Source of the DNA: Actinobacteria bacterium UBA2541
GTDB lineage: Bacteria; Actinomycetota; Actinomycetes; Nanopelagicales; Nanopelagicaceae
DNA length: 8,082 nucleotides
Direction of reading: 5' to 3'
Assembly: GCA_002340925.1 (NCBI GenBank)
Contig: DDMR01000068.1
Coordinates: 5,602-13,683 of the forward strand
Shown: piece by piece, positions 1 to 6,886 of the stretch
How the letters are laid out: each line of letters opens with the position of its first letter
Position numbering within the stretch: position 1 is the first letter of the stretch
The notes under the pieces: model-generated
What the model was told of the DNA's origin: nothing
The model's input: the letters and a program-made list of their open reading frames with translations, nothing else
The model's database searches: none
Translations under genes and position numbers: made by a program

Positions 1-20
1 TTCGAATCCCGTCGGGGCTA
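1..20 (+). tRNA. 3' end of a tRNA gene, probably tRNA-Glu (cut by window edge)
   Basis: Only the last part of the gene lies in the window. Bases 1-7 (TTCGAAT) are a standard T-loop, 8-12 the 3' half of the T-stem, 13-19 (CGGGGCT) the 3' strand of the acceptor stem, and base 20 (A) the discriminator. The next bases are CAA, so CCA is not encoded, as is common in actinobacteria. The ending resembles actinobacterial tRNA-Glu, which usually closes with a G-U first pair and ...GGGGGTA. The position beside ndgR-leuCD-hupB, where mycobacteria carry tRNA-Gln and tRNA-Glu, supports this. The anticodon is outside the window, so the isotype is an inference. Confidence 0.8.
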
Positions 21-44
21 CAAATACCTAGGATGAATTAGGAC

Positions 45-1157
45 TTATTTAAAGCGTAGGCGCCGCTTGACTTTTTTCTTCAAGCGACGGAATAACTCTT
101 TTGAAAGTGTTTTTCCCGGCATTCGTGCAAACAAATGCATGTCAACGCCAACCATAGCCCTTGCAGCAGTAGCTATCGAGATAGTTGTCACAGGTGAATT
201 TACTCCAGTTGGAATTTTTGAAAAATCATTTCTATCGATATCGCCAATAATCTTAATTCCTAGGGACTTTATCTGTTCCACACTCTTTGAATTTATTTCA
301 GCTGCCTTGGCGACCGCCCATTCTGGCGTAAAGATTTTTTCATCGCTAGTCTCAAAAATATTAGACCCCGTTAGGGCTCTCACATTTCCCCTTCGAATGA
401 ATAACTCATAAGAATCCCAATTCAGATCCTTTGGATAGGTGCGATTAATTTCGAGTAGTAGTGCAGACTCATTAAAAGTAAGCGAACGATTCATCTCTTT
501 GTGGACTGGCTCTCGAATTATTCCGGATGGGATACCAGCCAATTCTGAAAATGAGTTATAGAGAAAATTAGGATTTGATTCATCCACCGCAATTAAAGAG
601 ATATTTTCCACACCAAAAACCTCTGCCCACCTAGAGACAACATCGCCATGCAAATTTCGGAGCCAGAAAGAGGGGGTGTATCTAGATTCACCGGGAGTTT
701 TAAAGATTGAATCCAGCCATTTTGTATAGGAGAGCTTAACCCCATATTTTAAATACTGCTGATACGAACTGGCCAACATAAATGGCAATGGCCGCCAGGT
801 GAAGATAACCTCAACATCCATGCCTTTAATTTTTCCTGCCAAGTTGGCTAATTGTTCGTCGTTCGCCTGTGAGAAAAATTCACTGCTAATGACTGAAATG
901 TTCTTACTTGATGTAATCTTCCGTTCCAATTTCTGCCATTCGACCGGAGCCATTAAACGGCCACCACGTTTGCTCCAGCCCCAAGTCTTCTCAATAATGG
1001 ACCATGCGGCACGATGATGGGCATTGCCTGCGAGTTTCGGATAACTGAATCCGCTTGCTCGCAATTCACGTCTAACTTCACTTAAGGCTTGTTGCAATGC
1101 GGTAGTCCCAGTTTTATGAAATCCAGGATGAATGATTAGCTTTTTCAATTTAGCCAC
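45..1157 (-). CDS. PAPS-dependent sulfotransferase family protein
   Basis: This 370-residue protein probably transfers sulfate from PAPS to an unidentified acceptor, perhaps a cell-surface glycan or lipid. Near the N-terminus PGFHKTGTT (residues 11-19) matches the 5'-phosphosulfate-binding loop of sulfotransferases. FTWRPLPFMLASSYQQY (119-135), with R122 and S130/S131, matches the 3'-phosphate-binding motif. No signal peptide or membrane segment is evident. The last 14 residues are very basic (RRLKKKVKRRLRFK). Translation starts at GTG (1155-1157), only ten residues before the PAPS loop, so little room remains for another start. The start lies inside the end of the upstream permease gene, with an 8-base overlap and no clear Shine-Dalgarno, so translational coupling is likely. 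It is the last gene of the cysD operon, whose other enzymes make PAPS. The acceptor cannot be read from the sequence. The gene looks more A+T-rich than leuCD by eye. Confidence 0.88.
   Translation of the reverse strand: MAKLKKLIIHPGFHKTGTTALQQALSEVRRELRASGFSYPKLAGNAHHRAAWSIIEKTWGWSKRGGRLMAPVEWQKLERKITSSKNISVISSEFFSQANDEQLANLAGKIKGMDVEVIFTWRPLPFMLASSYQQYLKYGVKLSYTKWLDSIFKTPGESRYTPSFWLRNLHGDVVSRWAEVFGVENISLIAVDESNPNFLYNSFSELAGIPSGIIREPVHKEMNRSLTFNESALLLEINRTYPKDLNWDSYELFIRRGNVRALTGSNIFETSDEKIFTPEWAVAKAAEINSKSVEQIKSLGIKIIGDIDRNDFSKIPTGVNSPVTTISIATAARAMVGVDMHLFARMPGKTLSKELFRRLKKKVKRRLRFK
61..89. repeat. Inverted repeat in the 3' end of the sulfotransferase gene
   Basis: CGCTTGA (64-70) and TCAAGCG (80-86) form a perfect 7-bp stem around a 9-base loop. 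After one mismatch, two further pairs (61-62 with 88-89) extend it. It lies inside the codons for the basic C-terminal tail, 17 bases before the stop codon on the minus strand. No T-run follows on either strand, so it is not a canonical intrinsic terminator. It could stabilise the 3' end of the operon mRNA, or be a by-product of the Lys/Arg codons. Confidence 0.4.
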
Positions 1158-1905
1158 CGATTAGTCGCACGCCGTTAATCAGAATAATTGCAATTCCAAC
1201 AAATATTCCAAGCTGTCTTTTGGGCAACCAAGAGACTAACTTTGCTGCAATTGGTGCCATCAATACTCCACCAAGAGCCAATCCGCCAACAGCAGCCCAA
1301 TCAATATCTAGGCGAGCAATGTTTGCTAAGAAGGCCAAGCTTGCGCAGACCGCGACGATAAATTCAGCGGCACTTACGGTACCAATAATTTTTCTTGGTT
1401 CAGTCTGGGTCGTGGCCATCAGGGTAGGTGTAACAACTGGACCCCATCCGCCGCCCCCAGAGGCATCGATAAATCCACCGGTGAAGCCAAGATAAGTTAA
1501 ATAATTAGGATTAGAGATCTCAACCAAGTTTGGTTGATTCGCCTGAAAGATATGTCGGTAAACGAGAATAAAACCAAGCAACAAGAGAATTGTCGAAATG
1601 AAGATCCGCCCATTTGTTAAGTCGATTGACGCTAAAAATGTTGCACCTAGCGCTGCTCCAATTCCACCAGGTATTGCAAGGCGGATAAGTATTTTTTTAT
1701 CTACGTTTTCGCGATGCCAATGGGATACACCAGAGGCAAGAGTTGTACCAATTTCTGCAAAATGAACGGCAGCTGAAGCAACAGCGGCAGATGCGCCAAG
1801 GGTCAAGAGAAGGGTCGAACTTGTTAAACCAAAGCCCATGCCCAGTGAGCCATCAACCAATTGGGCTACTGCGCCAGCTAGCGCGAAGGGCAACCAGGTC
1901 ATCAT
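1150..1905 (-). CDS. TauE/SafE family permease, probable sulfate transporter
   Basis: This 251-residue hydrophobic protein has about seven to eight membrane segments (roughly 4-35, 38-58, 74-94, 102-119, 137-160, 175-197, 203-225, 232-250). The family's glycine-rich signature appears at 140-162 (GFTGGFIDASGGGGWGP, followed by VVTPTL). Its N-terminal counterpart is around 11-26 (GAVAQLVDGSLGMGFG). The family moves sulfur oxyanions and small organic anions across the cytoplasmic membrane. Some members are called sulfite or sulfoacetate exporters, while the actinobacterial CysZ of Corynebacterium glutamicum, encoded in a cys cluster, is regarded as a sulfate permease. Lying between cysNC and a sulfotransferase, sulfate import is the more sensible role here, but this is inference. 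The ATG shares an ATGA overlap with the cysNC stop. GGAGA lies seven bases upstream (1913-1917). A second ATG follows at once. Confidence 0.93.
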   Translation of the reverse strand: MMTWLPFALAGAVAQLVDGSLGMGFGLTSSTLLLTLGASAAVASAAVHFAEIGTTLASGVSHWHRENVDKKILIRLAIPGGIGAALGATFLASIDLTNGRIFISTILLLLGFILVYRHIFQANQPNLVEISNPNYLTYLGFTGGFIDASGGGGWGPVVTPTLMATTQTEPRKIIGTVSAAEFIVAVCASLAFLANIARLDIDWAAVGGLALGGVLMAPIAAKLVSWLPKRQLGIFVGIAIILINGVRLIGG

Positions 1906-3737
1906 TTTGCAATCTCCAGAATGATTTCGGTGTTAACTTTCAATTCTAGAGTTCCATCTAATTTAACTTCAGCACTAAGTGGCGCTTCATACTCTTGTCC
2001 GATACCTGTCATGTTCGGTAAATCTCCAGCTGCCGCTTTCTTATACAAGCCTTTAGGATCTCGTTGAGCACAGAGTTCGGCAGGTGTATTGACCCAAACT
2101 TCAATGAACTTTCCTTTAGCAAATAACTCTCTCGCTTGATCGCGGTCAACTCGGAATGGACTGACAAGGGCAACAATTACGATTAGGCCAGCATCCATCA
2201 TTAACTTTGCCACTTCAGAAACTCTGCGAACATTCTCAGCACGATCTTCTTTAGCGAATCCCAAATCTTTATTAAGACCAAGGCGCAAGTTGTCACCATC
2301 TAGAACATATACATGGCGACCAAGTGCATAAAGTTCTTTTGCCACTTCATTTGCAATCGTAGATTTTCCAGAACCACTAAGACCGGTAAACCAGAGAACT
2401 TTCCCGACCTGACCCTTCTGAGCAGCACGTTTCTCGGCATCAATCTCGTAAGCCTGCTCTGTGACATTTTCAGATCTTCGTAACGCATGCACAACCATTC
2501 CAGCGCCGACGGTATTCAAAGTTGCGCGATCAACAAGGATGAAGTTTCCGGTCTCGCGAGAATCACTGTAATTAGAGAGCGCAATTGGTGAGTCAGTTGC
2601 GATTTCAATGGTTCCGATTTCATTCATTTTTAGAGTGCGTGCCGAGTCATGCTCTCCAGATTCAATATTAACTTTATGTTTGATGGTTGTGACTATTGCT
2701 GGTGTAGAAGTGGATCCAGAAATCAAAATATATGAACGGCTATGAATGAGATCGGATTCGCCAAGCCAAACTATATTTGCTGTAAAGCGATCTGCTGGCT
2801 GCTTTGCATTTGATGCGAGATGGAGAACATCGCCGCGAGCAGCATCCACTTCTGGTTCTAGAACAATATTTAACGTCTGCTCATGTCCTGCGGTTACTAA
2901 CTCACCATCAAAAGTCACCATCTTTGAAATCGTTGCGCGCTTCTTACTTGGCAAGATAACAACTTCATCACCTACATTGAACTTTCCATTTACTAAGGTG
3001 CCAGCTAATCCACGGAAGGTATCTACGCGGGAGATATATTGGATTCCAAAGTGTGGGCTAGTCATTGAATCTTCAGCAAGATCCTGGTTTTGAATATATT
3101 CAAGAAGCGTTGGCCCGGTATACCAATTCATGTTCTCGCCTTTAAAAACTACATTATCGCCGACAAGTGCGCTAACCGGAATAATTGCATGTTCGTTTAA
3201 GTTCAGACGGGCTACCGCAGGAGCTATTTGTGCAGAAATCTCGGCGAATTTCTCCTTGGAATAATCAAACATATCCAATTTGTTTATAACAATTGCAACC
3301 CTACTTACTCCCATTAGCGCGCAGATTGTTAGGTGTCGAAGAGTTTGTGGTCGAACTCCTCGCGCTGCATCTAACAGCACTAAAGCTACATCTGACCGCG
3401 AAGCAGCAACAGCCATATTTCTTGTGTATTGCTCGTGTCCGGGCGCATCGGCGATGATTAATCTGCTGCCATTTAAAAGTGTCATGGAACGGTATGCAAC
3501 ATCAATCGTGATTCCTTGTTCGCGTTCAGCTTCAAGCCCATCGGTTAAAAGTGAGAAATCAATCTCCCCAGCTGCAATTGTTGAACCTCCACGACGGACG
3601 CTTCGAGCGGTTGCGACAGTGTCGTGCGGGATGCTGTCAGTCTCGACAAGCAGGCGGCCAATTAGCGTTGATTTTCCATCGTCAACACTGCCGCAAGTTA
3701 AGAGGCGGATCACCGGTTTTACCTTTGGAGTAGCCAT
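1902..3737 (-). CDS. cysNC: Bifunctional sulfate adenylyltransferase GTPase subunit / APS kinase (CysNC)
   Basis: This 611-residue fusion carries two successive steps of PAPS synthesis. Residues 1 to about 435 are the CysN GTPase, which powers ATP sulfurylase with CysD. G1 is GSVDDGKS (16-23), the switch region EREQGITID lies at 71-79, G3 is DAPGH (97-101), G4 is NKLD (152-155) and SAL is at 189-191. EF-Tu-like beta-barrel domains follow. Residues from about 443 are APS kinase (CysC), which phosphorylates APS to PAPS. Its P-loop is GLSGSGKST (452-460). DGDNLRLGL (480-488), SPFR (526-529) and RDPKGLYKKA (559-568) are all present, so both halves look intact. Such fusions are known from mycobacteria and from rhizobial NodQ. 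The ATG overlaps the cysD stop by one base (TAATG), and GAGGG lies nine bases upstream (3747-3751). The TGA overlaps the permease start. Confidence 0.97.
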   Translation of the reverse strand: MATPKVKPVIRLLTCGSVDDGKSTLIGRLLVETDSIPHDTVATARSVRRGGSTIAAGEIDFSLLTDGLEAEREQGITIDVAYRSMTLLNGSRLIIADAPGHEQYTRNMAVAASRSDVALVLLDAARGVRPQTLRHLTICALMGVSRVAIVINKLDMFDYSKEKFAEISAQIAPAVARLNLNEHAIIPVSALVGDNVVFKGENMNWYTGPTLLEYIQNQDLAEDSMTSPHFGIQYISRVDTFRGLAGTLVNGKFNVGDEVVILPSKKRATISKMVTFDGELVTAGHEQTLNIVLEPEVDAARGDVLHLASNAKQPADRFTANIVWLGESDLIHSRSYILISGSTSTPAIVTTIKHKVNIESGEHDSARTLKMNEIGTIEIATDSPIALSNYSDSRETGNFILVDRATLNTVGAGMVVHALRRSENVTEQAYEIDAEKRAAQKGQVGKVLWFTGLSGSGKSTIANEVAKELYALGRHVYVLDGDNLRLGLNKDLGFAKEDRAENVRRVSEVAKLMMDAGLIVIVALVSPFRVDRDQARELFAKGKFIEVWVNTPAELCAQRDPKGLYKKAAAGDLPNMTGIGQEYEAPLSAEVKLDGTLELKVNTEIILEIAK

Positions 3738-4642
3738 TAGAAATAGCCCTCAGTTTTCTTCTTCTCCATAGAATCTTCTTTATCGCCATCAATTAACCGC
3801 GTTGCGCGCTCTGAAAGTTTCACTTCAGAAACTTCTTCAAGGACTTCAGAAATTGTTGTAGCAGTTGATTCAACTGCCGCAGTCAGGGGATAGCAACCCA
3901 AAGTTCTAAATCGAATTAAACGATTCTCTGGAACTTCGCCATTTATCAACGGGAATCGCTCATCATCGACCATAAGCATCTGGTCACCGCGCCAAACAAC
4001 TGGCCGTTCTTTCGCGAAGTAGAGCGGATTTATTGGAATTTCATTAAGACTGATGTAGTTCCAAACATCTAACTCGGTCCAATCCGAAATTGGAAATACT
4101 CGCATGGATTGATCTGGGCGAAGTCGAGTGTTATAAGTTCGCCAAAGTTCGGGACGTTGTTCTCTGGGGTTCCAGCGATGTCCAGCTTCACGAACGCTAA
4201 AGATCCGTTCTTTTGCTCTGCTCTTCTCTTCATCTCTGCGAGAGCCGCCAATTGCTGCATCAAATCCATATTTATCCAAGGCCTGTCTAAGCCCGACTGT
4301 TTTCATGATTCGGGTGTACTCCGAAATGCCACGTGTAAATGGAGTGACACCTTCTTTTACACCATCTTGATTTGTATGGACGATTAAATCTAAACCGTAC
4401 TTAGCTGCAATTTCATCTCGAAATGAAATCATCTCTTTAAATTTCCAAGTTGTATCTATATGTAAAAGTGGGAATGGAATAGGAGCTGGATAGAAAGCTT
4501 TCCGTGCGAGATGCAATAAAACCGAGGAGTCTTTTCCTATCGAATAAAGCATTACTGGTTTAGCGAAGCCGGCAGCCGTCTCTCGAAGAATCTCAATTGA
4601 TTCATTTTCGAGAGCTTTAAGAATTTGCGGAGAACTCTGCAC
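3737..4642 (-). CDS. cysD: Sulfate adenylyltransferase small subunit (CysD)
   Basis: This is the catalytic subunit of heterodimeric ATP sulfurylase, which forms APS from ATP and sulfate with help from the CysN GTPase. The 301 residues match the usual family length. The PP-loop ATP-binding motif SIGKDSS is at 34-40. HIDTTWKF (61-68) and [18 protein letters not shown] (132-149) are the conserved ATP and substrate regions that separate CysD from PAPS reductase. The tail ends in EGYF, as in typical CysD. The start is GTG (4640-4642), giving MQSSPQ. No ATG fits better, and no Shine-Dalgarno precedes it. A candidate -10 element ends six bases before the GTG, which suggests a leaderless transcript. 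It is the first gene of the four-gene operon, 54 bases after the ndgR stop. Confidence 0.97.
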   Translation of the reverse strand: MQSSPQILKALENESIEILRETAAGFAKPVMLYSIGKDSSVLLHLARKAFYPAPIPFPLLHIDTTWKFKEMISFRDEIAAKYGLDLIVHTNQDGVKEGVTPFTRGISEYTRIMKTVGLRQALDKYGFDAAIGGSRRDEEKSRAKERIFSVREAGHRWNPREQRPELWRTYNTRLRPDQSMRVFPISDWTELDVWNYISLNEIPINPLYFAKERPVVWRGDQMLMVDDERFPLINGEVPENRLIRFRTLGCYPLTAAVESTATTISEVLEEVSEVKLSERATRLIDGDKEDSMEKKKTEGYF

Positions 4643-4679
4643 CGTAGAATCTTAGTTATTTGACCCGAGAATCTTGCAA
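4642..4679 (-). promoter_or_regulatory. Candidate leaderless promoter of the cysD operon
   Basis: Read on the minus strand, a -10-like TAAGAT (4649-4654) is followed by six bases and then the GTG start codon. Transcription would therefore start at or next to the first base of the codon. A -35-like TTGCAA (4674-4679) lies 19 bases upstream, which is longer than ideal. AAGATTCT occurs twice on the minus strand (4646-4653 and 4668-4675), 22 bases apart. One copy covers the -10 and the other abuts the -35. Leaderless genes with a TANNNT box just before the start codon are common in actinobacteria. Only the sequence match supports this promoter. Confidence 0.5.
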
Positions 4680-4705
4680 AAAAAGCTTGTGCGCCGCTAT
4701 TTTTT
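4678..4705 (-). terminator. Possible weak intrinsic terminator of ndgR
   Basis: On the minus strand six A residues, a bulged T and AGC (4696-4705) can pair with GCT and a run of seven T residues (4678-4686) around a nine-base G+C-rich loop. The structure overlaps the ndgR stop codon. It resembles an A-tract/T-tract terminator, but only three pairs of its stem contain the G+C core. Leaky read-through into cysD is therefore plausible. Confidence 0.35.
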
Positions 4706-5413
4706 AGCTAAGTGCTCAGTAAGTCTTGCTGCCGTAGCAACAACGGCAGCGGCGTGAATCCGTCCTGGTTGGCGGCCTAATCTTTCAACTGGTCCACTGA
4801 TACTTACAGCAGCGATAACTTTGTTATTTGGACCACGAACTGGCGCTGAAACTGATGCAACTCCGGCTTCGCGTTCTCCCACAGATTGCGCCCAGCCACG
4901 TCGCCGGACAGCTGCAAGTGATGCGGCAGTAAATTTTGAATTTGCCAAAGCCCTATGGAGTTTGTCAGCGTCCTCCCAGGCAAGAAGTATTTGGGCGCCA
5001 GATCCTGCTTGCATCGTCAACACTGTTCCAGTCGGCACCGAATCGCGAAGTCCAGATAAGCGTTCTGCAGTAGCGACGCAGATTCGTTGGTCACCTTGGC
5101 GCCGATATAACTGAGAACTCTCACTGGTCGCATCACGCAGTGCGCTAAGCGCAGCACCGGCAACAGCTAATAAACGATCTTCGCCAGCCGCGGATGCGAG
5201 TTCGGAGGAGCGAAGGCCTAGGACAAATCGGCCAGAGTAATCCCGAGAAACCATGCGGTGGTATTCGAGGGCTACGGCCAATCGGTGGGCAGTTGGGCGG
5301 GCAATTCCGGTTGCGGCCACGAGTTCAGATAATGAATGCGGGCCAGCTTCTAGGCAAGCAAGAATCTTTACGGCTTTATCTAATACGCCAACTCCGCTAT
5401 TCTTCTTGTCCAC
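4697..5413 (-). CDS. ndgR: IclR-family transcriptional regulator, NdgR/LtbR type
   Basis: This DNA-binding regulator closely resembles actinobacterial NdgR (LtbR), which controls leucine genes and in Streptomyces also sulfur amino acid genes. I start it at GTG (5411-5413), giving 238 residues. That places SGVGVLDKA near the N-terminus, as in NdgR proteins. An ATG 24 bases upstream (5435-5437) would add eight residues not expected in the family, and neither start has a good Shine-Dalgarno. The winged helix-turn-helix is at about residues 27-49 (SLSELVAATGIARPTAHRL), with the IclR effector domain from about 70 onward. RRQGDQRICVATAERLSGLRD and RRRGWAQSVGEREAGVASVS are typical NdgR segments. The gene is divergent from leuC, 64 bases away, which is the conserved arrangement. 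It probably binds that shared region. It is intact. Confidence 0.95.
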   Translation of the reverse strand: MDKKNSGVGVLDKAVKILACLEAGPHSLSELVAATGIARPTAHRLAVALEYHRMVSRDYSGRFVLGLRSSELASAAGEDRLLAVAGAALSALRDATSESSQLYRRQGDQRICVATAERLSGLRDSVPTGTVLTMQAGSGAQILLAWEDADKLHRALANSKFTAASLAAVRRRGWAQSVGEREAGVASVSAPVRGPNNKVIAAVSISGPVERLGRQPGRIHAAAVVATAARLTEHLAKK

Positions 5414-5433
5414 GATGTAATACTGGCATCTCA

Positions 5434-5446
5434 GCATTTGAAATGC
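5434..5446. promoter_or_regulatory. Candidate NdgR operator between ndgR and leuC
   Basis: GCATTTGAAATGC is a perfect inverted repeat: six-base arms around a single central base. It lies in the 64-base gap between the divergent starts, 31 bases before the leuC ATG and 21 bases before the ndgR GTG. IclR regulators bind short palindromes in such positions. I could not identify convincing -35/-10 pairs for either gene. A TAATAC at 5418-5423 is the best -10-like match for leuC and would put the palindrome just downstream of its start point. Assignment to NdgR rests on position only. Confidence 0.5.
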
Positions 5447-5477
5447 AAGTCTTATTGGAAAAAGTTAAGGGGCAGTA

Positions 5478-6875
5478 ATGGGAAAGACGTTAGCCGAAAA
5501 GATTTGGGCTGATCATATTGTTCGCCAACATGAGGGCGAGCCAGATTTAATTTATATTGATCTGCATTTGATTCACGAAGTAACGAGCCCGCAGGCATTT
5601 GATGGTCTTCGTTTGGCAAATCGCAAAGTTCGCCGCCCTGATTTAACTATTGCAACCGAGGATCACAACGTCCCAACCTTAAATATTGATAAACCAATCG
5701 CAGACCCAGTTTCGAAGTTGCAGGTTGATACCTTGCGCAAGAACTGTGAAGAATTTGGAGTTCGCCTGCACTCACTTGGTGATGTTGAACAAGGAATTGT
5801 TCACGTTGTTGGCCCACAACTTGGAATTACCCAACCTGGCATGACAATTGTTTGCGGCGACTCACACACCTCAACCCATGGCGCATTTGGCGCACTTGCA
5901 TTTGGTATCGGAACTTCAGAGGTCGAGCATGTTCTAGCTACCCAGACCCTGCCGCTAGTTCGCCCAAAAACAATGGCGATTAACGTTGAAGGAAAGCTAA
6001 AGCCAGGTGTAACTAGCAAAGATATTATTTTGGCGATCATTGCAAAGATTGGCACTGGCGGCGGTCAAGGATACGTTCTTGAATATCGCGGTTCGGCTAT
6101 TCGCGCGCTTTCAATGGAATCTCGAATGACAGTTTGCAATATGTCGATTGAAGCCGGAGCCCGCGCTGGCTTAATTGCCCCAGATGAAATTACCTTCGAA
6201 TACCTAAAGTCAAAGCCACACGCACCTAAGGGCGCTGATTGGGGCGCTGCAGTTTCATACTGGAAGACCCTTCAAAGTGATTCTGATGCAAAGTTCGACG
6301 TTGAGATTTCACTAAATGCAGATGACCTTGAACCATTTGTAACTTGGGGAACCAACCCAGGACAGGGACTTCCGCTTAACTCAAAGGTTCCAAACCCTGC
6401 AGAAATCAGTGATCCCGAAGCTAGAGGTGCCGCAGAACGCGCACTTACTTACATGGGACTTGTTGCAGGCACCCCACTCAAAGAGATAAAGGTAGACACT
6501 ATCTTTTTAGGTTCTTGCACAAATGGCCGCATTGAAGATTTGCGATCTGCTGCTGATGTTCTTAAGGGAAAACGGATTTCCAAAGAAGTGCGGATGTTGG
6601 TTGTGCCAGGATCTGCGCGAGTTAGATTGCAGGCCGAAAGTGAAGGCTTAGATAAAGTATTTCTAGATGCTGGAGCTGAATGGCGCACCGCTGGTTGTTC
6701 AATGTGCTTGGGAATGAATCCAGATCAACTTGCTGTTGGCGAGAGATCCGCATCAACTTCTAATAGAAATTTTGAAGGTCGCCAAGGTAAAGGCGGTCGC
6801 ACCCACTTGGTAAGTCCACTCGTAGCAGCAGCCACTGCGATTCGGGGCACTCTTTCATCACCGGCAGATTTGTAA
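5478..6875 (+). CDS. leuC: 3-isopropylmalate dehydratase large subunit (LeuC)
   Basis: LeuC with LeuD isomerises 2-isopropylmalate to 3-isopropylmalate, the second step of leucine synthesis in the cytoplasm. The 465 residues are full length. The three ligands of the 4Fe-4S cluster are at the positions usual for the family: C347 in GSCTNGR, and C407 and C410 in [18 protein letters not shown] (127-138), EDHNVPT (61-67) and the C-terminal [16 protein letters not shown] segment (429-444) are aconitase-family active-site regions. The ATG is preceded by AAGGGG with a five-base spacer (5467-5472). leuD follows after 11 bases, so the two are co-transcribed. Expression is probably governed by the divergent ndgR product. 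Confidence 0.98.
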   Translation: MGKTLAEKIWADHIVRQHEGEPDLIYIDLHLIHEVTSPQAFDGLRLANRKVRRPDLTIATEDHNVPTLNIDKPIADPVSKLQVDTLRKNCEEFGVRLHSLGDVEQGIVHVVGPQLGITQPGMTIVCGDSHTSTHGAFGALAFGIGTSEVEHVLATQTLPLVRPKTMAINVEGKLKPGVTSKDIILAIIAKIGTGGGQGYVLEYRGSAIRALSMESRMTVCNMSIEAGARAGLIAPDEITFEYLKSKPHAPKGADWGAAVSYWKTLQSDSDAKFDVEISLNADDLEPFVTWGTNPGQGLPLNSKVPNPAEISDPEARGAAERALTYMGLVAGTPLKEIKVDTIFLGSCTNGRIEDLRSAADVLKGKRISKEVRMLVVPGSARVRLQAESEGLDKVFLDAGAEWRTAGCSMCLGMNPDQLAVGERSASTSNRNFEGRQGKGGRTHLVSPLVAAATAIRGTLSSPADL

Positions 6876-6886
6876 GGAGAAATATC

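Noticed and set aside
67..411. Plus-strand open frame opposite the sulfotransferase C-terminal region
   Set aside because: It is antisense to a gene with clear motifs and operon context, and its translation shows no recognisable features.
3280..3771. Long plus-strand open frame (163 codons) opposite cysNC
   Set aside because: It lies entirely antisense to the conserved GTPase domain of cysNC and the end of cysD, its translation resembles no family I know, and it has no ribosome-binding site of note.
3737..4642. CysD as a PAPS reductase (CysH), since both share the PP-loop fold
   Set aside because: The motifs, length and EGYF ending are those of CysD, it is paired with cysNC, and the CysH C-terminal ECGLH motif is absent.
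4643..4696. Search for a copy of the tRNA 3' end as an attachment-site repeat at the far end of the suspected insert
   Set aside because: No match to the tRNA end (bases 1-20) was found here or elsewhere in the window, and there is no integrase, so tRNA-site integration is not directly shown.
5414..5437. Upstream ATG (5435-5437) as the start of ndgR
   Set aside because: It would add eight residues (MLRCQYYI) absent from typical NdgR proteins and would place the start codon inside the palindrome, so GTG at 5411-5413 is preferred.
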